Below, piece by piece: positions 19,434 to 28,795 of a stretch of DNA of 38,705 nt. The DNA is taken from positions 1 through 38,705 of the forward strand of contig CALSCO010000083.1 of assembly GCA_943704415.1 (NCBI GenBank), given 5' to 3'. A model generated the notes under the pieces. That model saw nothing but the letters and a program-made list of their open reading frames with translations, searched no databases and was not told the origin of the DNA. Position numbers and translations under genes: made by a program. Source of the DNA: Parvularia atlantis. Lineage: Eukaryota; Opisthokonta; Rotosphaerida. Position 1 is the stretch's first letter. Every line of letters starts with the position of its first letter.

Positions 19434-21411
19434 TCACAACAGCAAGTCAGCGATCGCTAGCCCGGTCGGCGGCGCAAAGACAAAGTCGACCGCGGGCGGC
19501 TCGCCGCCGTCGTCGGGCGCGCCCGGACGCCCCGGCGGCCACGTCGTCGGTGCTGCCGCGGCGATGCCGACGGGCTGGTGGAACGCGGTGATGAAGGCGA
19601 GCAGGCGCAGCGAGAGCGCACGCATGTGCAGCGAGTGCCGTCCGCGCAGCTCCGTCCGCTGCAGCAGGCCCGTACTCGTTACGCGGCGGCAGATGTGCGC
19701 GTTGAGCGCGCTGTCGAAGAGTGGCAGGCCAAAGTGCACGTCCAGCGGCACCCAGCGCGGCCGCCCGTCCGGCCCGTGCCCGCGCAGCAGCCGCACGTAG
19801 CCGCAATTGGAGTTGATCGCGAGCTGCTCCTGCAGCCGCCGCAGCAGCGCCATGACGTCGTCTGGGGCATGGGGCGCGGCGCGCGTGAGTCGCACAGGCC
19901 CACGCACGCCCGCTGCGCCACGCCACCCTCATACGCGTCCTCCGGCACAAGCGGGAACGGCACGTCCATCGTCAGCGCCTCGGACGCCGGCGCGCCCGCG
20001 AGGCGGTAGCCCTGCACGACCAGGGCCGCGGTCGCGAGCAGGTCGTTGATCGGGAGCAAGGCCGACCAGGTCGGGAGGATCTGCGTCTCGCGCCCGACCA
20101 CCGTCACCAGCACCTCGTCGTACGCGTGGAACATCTCGGGCAGGTACCGCAGGCGCGTGCCCGTCGTTAGCACGAGCGTCGGCGGGCCGCTCTCGACCAG
20201 GGCGTAGACAAACAGCTTGAACCAGAACGTGTTCACCTGCGCGGCCCGCTCGAGGATGCGACGCCGCGCGAGCAGGCGCGCGCTTACCTCGGGGATGGGC
20301 GGGCCGAGGTGTGCGGGCACGGCCGAGCGCAGGGTCTGGCAGTCGGCCGCGACGGGCGTCATCGACAGGAGGATGTCGTAGTTTTTGCCTGTGTGTGCGC
20401 GCCGTCAGCGGGTGCAGCGAGCGAGGGCAGTGTGATGCACCCAGCACGCGCTGCCGCGTCGCCACGTCCAGGCTCGACAAGCTCTCGTAGCGGATGAGGT
20501 CTGCGTCGCGTGCGCATCAGTCGGGCCGCAGCGCCAGTCGAGCAGACGCACCGACGCCGGCCGCGAAGGTCGTCGTGCGCGGCCCGCGCTTGCGCCCGTC
20601 CTCGTCCATCTCAGCCTCGCCGCGCAGGAAGCGCAGCGTCTGGTACAAGGTCACGGCGTGGTCAAAGTAGCGCTGCGCGTCGCCCTCGGAGATCGGTGCG
20701 CTCTTGACCTGCCGCGCGCTATGCCTGAGCGGCTGCATGGCCAGGCCGCGCGCGCACCTTGACCAGCTCGTCCATGAACGAGTCGAGTGACTCGTTCGAC
20801 AGCTTGCCGACCTCGAACATCGTCACGGCGTGGCTCTTGAGCCCGAGCGACAGGTTGCCCATCATCAGAAACGCCGTCAGGCTCGAGTCAAACAGGAACC
20901 CGGCGCGGCGCGCAAACAGCGACAGTGGCTGCATCGGCGGCGGCTTCGGCGCGGCCCCGCCGCTCGACGGCAGCGACGACGAGAACGCGGGCGTCCCGCC
21001 GCTGCTGAGCGATGACTGCGACAGCGTGGTCGCGACAGACGGCAGCGACGCCCGCGCGGGCCCGGGCGAGAACTCGCTCATGAGCAGCCGAGGCGCGCCC
21101 AGCCCGAGCTCTGGCACCGACGCATGAGCCGCCGGCGAGGCGCGCGTGCCCGCAGCGCACCGGTGCCGTCGCCGAGCGCGAGCTGCGACGATGCCACAGA
21201 ACCGGAGCCTGTTCGCGGGGCACGTCAGCCTGTGCCGGTCAACGCAGGGCCATCGCACGGTTGGGCGTCGTGGCGGGCCAGTCGCTCGACGTACGCACGG
21301 CCTCGTCGCTGTCGTCCTCGAGCGACGACGACGACGCGACCTGGCCCGTCGGCAGGTCGAGGATCTCGTACTCGACGGCCATCGTCTGCCTGCGCGCTCA
21401 GGTCAGCACCG

Positions 21412-21485
<74 letters not shown>

Positions 21486-21659
21486 CGCAGGCGCGCACCT
21501 GGGCTGCCGCCTGAGTACGTCGGTCCAGGATGCGTGCGCCGGTATCCTGCGCCCGCGCGCGTCGAGCATCTCGGCGTTCTTCTTGATCGCGAAGCCGAGG
21601 CGGCAGTAGACCGAGACGGCGTCCTGCACGCGGGTCATGCGTGAGCGGGTGTCGCACAG

Positions 21660-21731
<72 letters not shown>

Positions 21732-22785
21732 TGACCATTTGTGCGTCGATCTGGAGCACATTGCTCAGCTCGGCCACGTTGGTCGTCTCGTCGATCGTCA
21801 CGAAGATCTTGTACAGCAGCGTCTCAAAGTAGTCGCCCTGGACGCGGTTCATCACGAAGCCCTCGAGCGGGGGCACTGCGCGCCGGCCCGCTCAGCCACC
21901 GTGCAGACAGCGTCGCACGGCTCACCGGCCACGTAGTCCTCCTCGCTGATCGGCACGTCAAGGTAGATCAGCGCGCGGCGGTAGAGCGCGCGGACGGTGC
22001 CGTGCGCGAGCTCGCCCGCAAACACGTGCTTGCGACGGAGCAGCAGCTGCAGCGCCGCGCGCTCGTCGTCGCCGACCTGCTACAGTGGGCGCGCGATGGC
22101 AGCGTGAGCGTGCGCGCAGCAGCAGGAGGGCGCTCACCCGCAGCGCGTCGTCGTTCACGCCGACCGGGTGCACGACCCACCACGGCTCCATGTGGAAGTC
22201 GACCGGGTGCGCCGGCAGGAGATCGAGGATGGCGGCCGACTTGCGCCGCATCACCAGGCCCCACAGGCCGCCGCTCTTGGCCGCCTTGCTCTGATTCATG
22301 CGGTCGATGTACTCGTTGCGGCCGATGCCGAGCAGGCGCAGGCAGTCCTTGGCGGTAAAGTTGGGCAGCGAGTCGTAGCTGCGCTCGCGCGTCATGAGGT
22401 CGCACATGATGTCGATGTAGTACTGGAACGGCGTCACGTGTAGCGCCCGCACGATCACGTCCGAGAGGTGGTACGGGAAGAGCTGCGCACGGGCGGCGCG
22501 TCAGATCGCTCGCCTCACGCCGCCACACACGCGCGGCCGCCGTGCCATCAGGTTCTCCTTGCTCGTCGCGACCAGCTCCTCGTAGTACTTGCGCTCGTCC
22601 GGGTAGAACTTGCGCACGAGGCCCGTGCGCCATCGCAGCTGGTTGCGCACGGAGATGGCGCAGACCTCGCGCTCCCAGAGCTGGCGCGCGTTCTTGAACG
22701 ACTCGCGCACGGCCTGCGGCAGCTGCTCCCACGGGCAGTTCTGCCGGATGAGCAGCTCAACGTCGAACGCGTCGTCGCCCTCCAT
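19434..22785 (-). CDS. FAM91A1: FAM91 family protein
   Basis: The match to FAM91A1 runs end to end. The first exon (22546-22785) has [14 protein letters not shown] and SVRNQLRWR. Later exons carry [185 protein letters not shown] and [17 protein letters not shown], ending GLAIADLLL at 19434-19436. FAM91A1 works at the trans-Golgi with TBC1D23 and WDR11, capturing endosome-derived vesicles. Two introns contain long CA/TG microsatellites, and the first appears to have a GC donor. Twenty codons or so in the Ser-rich middle are hard to place. Confidence 0.94.
21414..21482. repeat. (CA)n microsatellite in a FAM91 intron
   Basis: About 34 CA units, within the intron at 21390-21498 (minus-strand donor GTGCGC, acceptor GCGCAG), between exons with TDVLRRQPR and [12 protein letters not shown]. 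Confidence 0.95.
21664..21729. repeat. (CA)n microsatellite forming a FAM91 splice donor
   Basis: About 33 CA units in the intron at 21624-21729. On the minus strand the exon ends ATGGTCAAG and the intron begins directly with (GT)n, so the repeat itself supplies the 5' splice site. Confidence 0.95.
22483..22545 (-). other. Probable GC-AG intron in FAM91
   Basis: The minus strand reads ATG|GCACGG, contains GATCTGACG, and ends CGTGCGCAG. Removal (63 nt, phase 0) joins SKENLM to LFPYHLSDV, matching the ungapped family sequence. A GT donor 15 nt further on would add five residues and is the alternative. Confidence 0.6.
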
Positions 22786-22911
22786 CCAGTCGACGACGGT
22801 CGTCTGACGGATGTGGCCTCGCGGACATGTTTGGCGCCTGGCTGGGATGCGCGCTTGCTCACGCGCGCCGCGCGCTGTTCTCCTCGTTGGACCCCGCTGC
22901 TGACGCCAGCG

Positions 22912-22932
22912 CCCCCCCCCCCCCCCCCCCCC
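22912..22932 (+). repeat. Poly-C tract (21 nt) upstream of COX6A
   Basis: It is followed by GCGCACGCGCGCGCAG at 22933-22948, four bases before the COX6A start codon. Tract plus CAG looks like a 3' splice site in the 5' leader, either of a 5'UTR intron or of a trans-splicing site. Confidence 0.7.
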
Positions 22933-22952
22933 GCGCACGCGCGCGCAGAGAA

Positions 22953-23506
22953 ATGGCCTCCGTCCTGCGCCAGGCCGCCCGCCGCGCTTTCGCGACGGCA
23001 GCGCACACCGGCGAGCACGCACACGGCGCGGCCCCGGGCGGCGCTGTCGCGCACGTCGCGCACGAGATCGCCGAGCAGAGCCACGCGACCAGTGCGTCCG
23101 TGCGCGGGCGGGGGCGCGGGTGGAGGCGCACGAGCGTGTGGGTGGATTGGGGCGCGGGCTGATTGCGATCACGCTCAACGACCGTCGGCTCAACTCACGC
23201 GCCCGCCGCGCAGAGTCGATGGTGACGTGGAAGAACATCTCGCTCTTCGTGGCCATCCCCGCATGCTTCGTGATCGCCGCCAACGCCTACTACATGGTCA
23301 CGAACAAGCCGCACGAGCACCACGACGCGCACCACGACGAGCCGCCCAAGTACGGCACGTACATCCACGTGCGCGCCAAGGTGCGGCTCGCGCTTTCGGT
23401 CGCCGGCGGGCGGGCAGGCAGCGCCTGACGCCGCCCGGCCACGCAGCCGTTCCCGTGGGGCGACGGCGACAAGACGCTCTTCTGGAACGACCACGTCAAC
23501 CACTGA
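22953..23506 (+). CDS. COX6A: Cytochrome c oxidase subunit VIa
   Basis: Three exons (22953-23091, 23214-23380, 23447-23506) give 121 residues. The N-terminus MASVLRQAARRAFATAA is a basic mitochondrial presequence. After a His/Ala-rich stretch comes MVTWKNISLFV and a single membrane span (FVAIPACFVIAANAYYMV), then a His-rich loop, PPKYGTYIHVRAK and the hallmark C-terminus PFPWGDGDKTLFWNDHVNH. COX6A is a nuclear-encoded accessory subunit of complex IV in the inner membrane. The first intron, 122 nt, is the longest I placed in the window. The gene is divergent from FAM91, with 167 nt between start codons. Confidence 0.96.
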
Positions 23507-23632
23507 CGCAAGCCATGGCGAGGGTTGTGGGTGTGGGTGTGTGGGCTGTGTGTGCGGGGGAGGGCCGTGAATGCCGCTGTGGTGTGGGCTGTCGTGTGTC
23601 AGTGCAACCACGTGGCCCGCACTTGCTGCGTC

Positions 23633-26131
23633 ATGGCCGACAAGGTGTGGCGCGGGGCGTGTGTCCCGCCCTCCGCGTGCGCGCGCCGCCTGCTCACGCA
23701 CACGCCGCCGCCGCAGCAGCCCCTGCCACCGTTCGACGCGCCGCCCGCCGCGCGCAGTGCGTGCCTCCCGCGCCACCTGCGCCCCCGCAGGCGCGCGCAA
23801 CACACATTCACCGTCACGCCCCCGCAGGCATCACGCCGCTGCAGCCGTACACGGGCTTTGCGCTGGCGCCCGCCCCGTCCACAGTGCCGCCCGCGCACCT
23901 GCTCGAGCCGGCGACGGCCGGGTCGCTTGCCGCCGCCGCCGCTGCCGCCGCCGCCGCCGCCCCCGGCAGCGGCAAGCGCCCCAAGACCGACGGCGCCCCG
24001 GCCACGAGCATGTTTGACGGGTGCGCGCGCGGAGCAAAGGGCCGGCGCACGGCTCACGCCACGCCCGCAGGTCGACCAGCGCCGCGGCGTCGTGGGACTC
24101 ATGGAACCGCGTGGGCCCCAGCGCCGTCAGCGCGGCCGCGCCGCAGCTGCGCAAGAAGCCCGCGCCCGGTTTGCACGGCGCGCCCAGCCCCGACGTCAAG
24201 AAGCCGCCCGCGATCGCGCCCATGCCGCCCGTGGGTGCCGGCTTCGGCCCCAACCCGTTCGCGGCGCGCTTCGGCGGCGACGATGACGTCACGGGTTCGT
24301 CCGGCCCAACGTGCCCAGGCGTCATGCGTCTGATCTGCCTCGTGCAGGCCGACGCCCCGACGCCTTTGCGAGCGCCCCCCTCTCGCCCGGCAGCGTGCTC
24401 GGGCGCGGCGCGCAGGCGCAGCTCCAGCCGGCGCCGCGCATGATCTCGCCCGGGCCCGCGCCCCAGTCGCCATCGGCTGCCGGCAGCAGCAACGGCGCTG
24501 GCGTGATCAGGCTCAAGATGAAGCAGGACCGCGGGCCCGTTGCGGCCGGTTCGACGTGGGAGGTTGTGCAGGCGAGCGGCACGGTGCGTATAGACACGGG
24601 TGGGAGCGCTTCTGACGCGTTGCACCCAGCAGGCGCCTGCCGCCAGCGACGCGCAGCCGATGCGAGGCACGCACAACGCCTGCCTGCCTCGTCTGCGCTG
24701 TGCGCCACTGACGCGCGCTTGCAGACGACCACTTGGTGCCGATGGACACGCCGCTGCAGCCGCGCAACTTGCGCGTCGCGTACGACGCCAAGGAGGACTA
24801 CGGGTGCGCCTCGCCCGCCGCGCGACCAGCGCCACTCATGCGTCCTGCACAGAGCGAGGTTCCGCGACGCCCTGCAGCCACGGCTACCGCAGTCGCAGTC
24901 GCAGTCGCAGTCGCCGCAGCCGCAGCCGCAGCCGCAGTCGCAGCCGCAGCCGCAGCCGCAGCCGCAGGTCGAGATGGAGACGGAGGTGCTGGAGAGCGGC
25001 CGCGCCGGGCTACCCGTGACGACCGCCGCCCCTGCCGAGCCCGCACAGCCGCCGGCCGTCGCCGACGACGCGCCGAGCGCATTGGAACCAGCCCCGCCCG
25101 CAGAGGCCGCCGCACCCGCTGCACCCGCTGCCGACGACACCGTGCTGCTCCCAATACACAAGCCGCAGTACAAGCCGCGACCGCGCTTGCTCGTGCGGCC
25201 CCAGCGGGCCGCGTCGCCGACGACGGCCTCGTCAGTGCGTCGCGCGGTAGCATCCGCCGCGACTGACGCGTGCGGTGCGCAGTACGACGTCGAGGGCCCG
25301 CGGACACGCGGACGGCTGCGCGCCGACCGCGAGACGAGCGAGGACGGCGGCGACGGCGACAACGACGAAGCCGACGACGCCTACGCGATCAGCATGGCTG
25401 GTGCGCGAGCGCACTGCGCGGTACCGCTGTGCTGACACACGCGCAGACACCGTCATAGTGCCGGACGAGGTCGCGCCGTTCAAGCCCAACTCGCAGACGA
25501 TGCGCCTGCTGTTCAACCAGCCCCTGCAGCTGCAGTCGGCTGAGGCGCTGCAGCTTATTGAGCGCGAGACGCGGATGTACCAGGTGCGCGGGCCTGCATG
25601 CCAGCGTCCTGCGTGCCTGCTCACGGCCGCTCGGCGCAGAGCCTCGTGCGGCTCGCCAACTGCCTCGAGGAGGACACGTTCGAGTGGGCTGGGTCGGACG
25701 TGGTCGAGAAGGCCGACCCGGAGAGCCTGCGCAAGCTTCGCGACGCGGTGCAGGTGCGCTCGTGTGTGCTGTGCTGTGCTGTGCTGTGCTGTGCTGTGTG
25801 ACGCTGACCGGGCGCGCTCGTGCGCAGGAGGCGCTCGGCAACAGCCGCGAGATAATCCAGCGCACGATCCAGCTGCGTGGGCAGATGAACCGCGTGCTGC
25901 AGCAGCGCTCGTTCATCAAGCACGTGCTGCGGCACCGGCAGCGGCGCCCGGCACGGCCGGCCGGTGCGGCGCGGGCGTCGGTGGGTGGGCGCGGCGGCGG
26001 TGGCTCACGGCCGCGGCGCAGGCAAGGGCAAGAAGGCTGCCGAGCGGCCGAGCGCGCGCAGTGACGGCGTCGAGCGGCGCGGGAGCATGCTCGGGGGGTC
26101 GTCGGCCGGGAGTGCGTCGGGCGCGCGCTGA
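23633..26131 (+). CDS. Unknown Pro/Ala/Gln-rich protein
   Basis: I do not recognise this gene. The first exon appears to be only 12 nt (MADK, 23633-23644), followed by an intron at 23645-23716 and QPLPPFDAPP. Later exons give ITPLQPYTGFALAPAP, an Ala-rich run, SWDSWNRVGPSAVSAAA, PNPFAARFGGDDD, GAGVIRLKMKQD and MDTPLQPRNLRVAYDAKEDY. After a Gln-Ser/Gln-Pro repeat come PQYKPRPRLLVRPQ, an acidic block, then the best-structured part: VIVPDEVAPFKPNSQTMRLL, LQSAEALQLIERETRMYQ, LANCLEEDTFEW and EALGNSREIIQRTIQLRGQM. The last exon, after an intron near 25970-26030, adds KGKKAAERPSARSD and the stop at 26129-26131. Basic and low-complexity content suggests a nuclear protein, but that is inference. Several middle exon borders are uncertain. 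Confidence 0.6.
24885..24972 (+). repeat. Hexanucleotide repeat coding for Gln-Ser and Gln-Pro
   Basis: Tandem CAGTCG and CAGCCG units, two codons long, encode alternating Gln-Ser then Gln-Pro inside the Pro/Gln-rich unknown gene. Confidence 0.9.
25766..25799 (+). repeat. Short (TGTGC)n repeat in an intron
   Basis: Five to six TGTGC units lie just after the donor near 25754 (CAG|GTGCGC) and before a GCTGACC branch-like motif and the acceptor GCGCAG near 25827. Confidence 0.8.
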
Positions 26132-26168
26132 CCCGCGTGGTCTGTTTCTGTACAGCGTGCCTGCTGTG

Positions 26169-27028
26169 TCACGACTGGTTGGGCAGGAGCGGCCGGTCCG
26201 CTGCAGCGGCCATGGGTACGGCCGGCTCGTCGCGCGGCCAGGCGAAGCGTGTGTTGATGAGGTCCTGCGTGCGCACACGCGTCAGTCTGGGCACTCGCTG
26301 CACTGCGTGTGCGGCCCACCTGCGTCGGCAGCCCGTCGAGAATGCACAGCTCGCGCCGGACGTAGTCGACCAGCGGGAAGACCTCGGCCGGGCGGCCGCT
26401 CATATCGGTCATGTTGCGCCAGAGCGCCGAAAACAGGACCGTGTCGCCGCCGAGCAGGCCCTCGTCGTACGCAAGGTTGCGGCCGTAGTACTGCGCCACA
26501 AACTGCTTGATGGTCGACTGGACGTTGCGCACGCGCAGGTTGCGGATGCGCAGCTCCATGTCGGTCATGAGCACCTGGAGCATCTCCGACGTGACCTGCG
26601 TGCCGACGTCGCGCTCGGCGCGGAGGCGCACGAGGCACAGCCACATGTGCAGGTGCGTGATCGAGAACCACGTCTGAAAGTTGTCCTGCATGCCGCACTC
26701 TGCCGTGCCGCCGCGTGAGCCGCCGCTGCCGTCGCGATCGCAGGCGCCACGCGAGCGCAACCGCACCGTCGAGGAAGAACGGCCGGTTGAGCTCGGCTGG
26801 CTCGCAGCACTTGCGGTACAGGTCGTCGCCAATGCGGATGGCCGCGACCCTGCTCTCCTCCAGCCCGAGCAGGCGACCCAGGCCGCGGTAGAGCGAGCTG
26901 CCGACGACGGGCGCGGCCGCCTGCGTCGCGGGCACGGCCGATGGGGGCGCCGCGGGCGGCGACGCGGCGCGGCTCGCGAGCAGGCGGCGGCCGACGAGCA
27001 GGTGCGCCGATCGCCTGCCTGTCAGCAT
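26169..27028 (-). CDS. UQCC1: Ubiquinol-cytochrome c chaperone UQCC1/Cbp3
   Basis: Three exons (26767-27028, 26320-26699, 26169-26264) give 245 residues. The N-terminus MLTGRRSAHLLVGRRLLAS is a mitochondrial presequence. The chaperone domain follows: RIGDDLYRKCCEP, FFLDECGMQDNFQTWFS, ITHLHMWLCLVRLRAE, TDMELRIRNLRVRN, FVAQYYGRNLAYDEGLLGG and DTVLFSALWRNM, then VDYVRRELCILDGLPTQ. Splicing at 26700-26766 restores the conserved FFL...C..QD.F.TWF block. The protein acts with Cbp6/UQCC2 in cytochrome b synthesis and complex III assembly. The gene is convergent with the Pro/Gln-rich unknown gene (37 nt between stops) and divergent from the EEP gene (32 nt between starts). Confidence 0.95.
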
Positions 27029-27060
27029 TTTCCGCAGTACGTACGTAGACCTAGTGTTCG

Positions 27061-28710
27061 ATGAGCAAGTGGCACACACACAGCTGGCTGTTCACCGGCT
27101 TGCTGCTGCTCGCGGCTGCGGTCGTTGCGGCGCGCGCCGACGATGACGACGATGACGACGACACGCCGTGCATCGAGGGCCACGCGCCATGGCACGCGGC
27201 GCACGCGCCCGCGCCGCGGATGTGGTGCGGCGGCGTGCTGGCCGACTGGCGCGTGCTGCCCGCGAACGAGACCGATGCGGCCGAGCTGATCGAGGTGCGC
27301 GCTCACACACGCGCATGTGCCCCCGTGGGGAGGCTGATCGGCGCGCAGACCGTCTGGCCGCACGTGCGCGTGCGCATCGACTGCCTGCACGCGCAGCACG
27401 GGCACGGGTGGTGCGCGGCGCGTTCGGCCGTTGTGCTCGACCACGTGCGCTGGAGCTGGATGCGCCTGAGCAAGAACGGGCGCGACCCGGACGTGGTCTG
27501 GCAGGGGCGCCCGATCGAGCTCGTCGTGGGGCTGCTCGTGGGCGCGCAGCTGCGCGTCGTGGGCCTGCCGGCCTGCGCGCCGGCTACGCGGCCGCACAGC
27601 CTCCTCGTCACGATGGACCGCCGCTCGCGCTGGCACGTGTACCAGCACACGAGCGGGCACGGCGGGGCGGACCCGGGCGCGGCGTCCAGCGTGCAGGGCG
27701 GCGGCGCGGACGCGGTCGGCGTCGTGTCGTGGAACATCTGGAACTACGGCGAGCAGGCGGGCGTGCCGCACCACACGCGCCTCGACAAGCTGATCGACGC
27801 CGTGCACCGCCTCCAGCCGGCCGTCGTCGCGCTGCAGGAGGTCCGCTACGACTACAAGCACCAGCACCACCAGCGCGAGTGCCAGGTGCACCACCTGAGC
27901 GACGGCCTGCCGGACTACCAGGTGCGCGGCCGTTGACGGTCTGCTGCCTGCGCCTGAGGTCCGCGCCGGCGCCCCAGTTTGTCTTCCAGCCGGCGATGGC
28001 GTACCCCGAGCGCGTGATCGAGCGCGTGGAGGAGGGCCTGGCCGTGTTCTCGCGCCTGCCGGTCGTCGAGCACTCGTACATCCTCCTCCCGCACAACTCG
28101 AGCGACCCGGACGACTTTCACCAGCGCATCTGCCTGCGTGTGCGCGTGCGCCTCCCCGGCAACGCGCCGCGCACGCTCGACGTCTTTGTCACGCACCTGT
28201 CGATGTCTGCGCGCGCACAAGAGCGCTCGGTCGTGGCCATCTGGCGCTTCATGCGCCGCTCGACCCGCCAGGGCGTACCAGCGCTGCTCGCGGGCGACCT
28301 GAACGCCGAGCCCGGCCACCGCGCGATCCAGTGCGTTGCCGCGCGCGCGTTCGAACGTGCTGACATTGCACGCGCCCCACAGATTCCTGCACGGCAAGGT
28401 CCGGCTCGACGGTGTGCGCGCGCGCGGTCTGGAGGACCTGTGGCTGCAGCTGCACCCCGGTCTGTGAGCTCGCCGCTCACTCCGTCGCGCTGACCGGTCC
28501 CGCGCGGCAGACGCGCCGGGCCTCACGTTTCCGTCGGACGCGCCCGTCAAACGCATCGACTTTCTATTTCTGCTCAACCCGCGCGACGCGCCGGGGCTGG
28601 CACCGAGGGATGTCGCGCTGGTAGCACACCGGCCAGACTCAGTTCTCATGTCGGATCACCACGGGCTGCACGCGCGCCTCGCGCCCGCCTGTACAGCGCA
28701 CTGCACATGA
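27061..28710 (+). CDS. Secreted endonuclease/exonuclease/phosphatase-family protein
   Basis: Five exons (27061-27294, 27349-27921, 27978-28330, 28383-28459, 28511-28710) give 478 residues. A clear signal peptide (WLFTGLLLLAAAVVAARA) is followed by eight Asp residues. The N-terminal 200 residues form a Cys/Trp-containing region I do not recognise. The C-terminal half is an EEP fold with its catalytic motifs in order: VVSWNIWNYG, VVALQEVRYD, GLAVFSRLPV, VTHLSMSARAQE, LLAGDLNAEPGH, KRIDFLFLLN and SDHHGLHARL. The Asn, Glu, Asp-x-Asn and Asp-His residues expected for metal-dependent phosphoester cleavage are all present. The substrate (nucleic acid, phosphoinositide or sphingolipid) cannot be decided. 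A secreted or endomembrane location is likely. Confidence 0.88.
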
Positions 28711-28795
28711 TAAAAACGCACGGCAAAACCAGCCGGCGCACGATGTGCTGAGTAACAAAGCAACAACAACCAAATGAAGGGGCGCGCTTTTCGGG

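Noticed and set aside
21637-21936. Frames encoding Thr-His or Cys-Val repeats around the two CA tracts
   Set aside because: The tracts are inside FAM91 introns whose flanking exons match the family exactly.
27295-27348. Coding continuation instead of an intron in the EEP gene
   Set aside because: The frame is open, but the segment has the full intron signature (GTGCGC, GGCTGATC, GCGCAG) and the spliced join is in phase. This is the least certain of the five-exon model.
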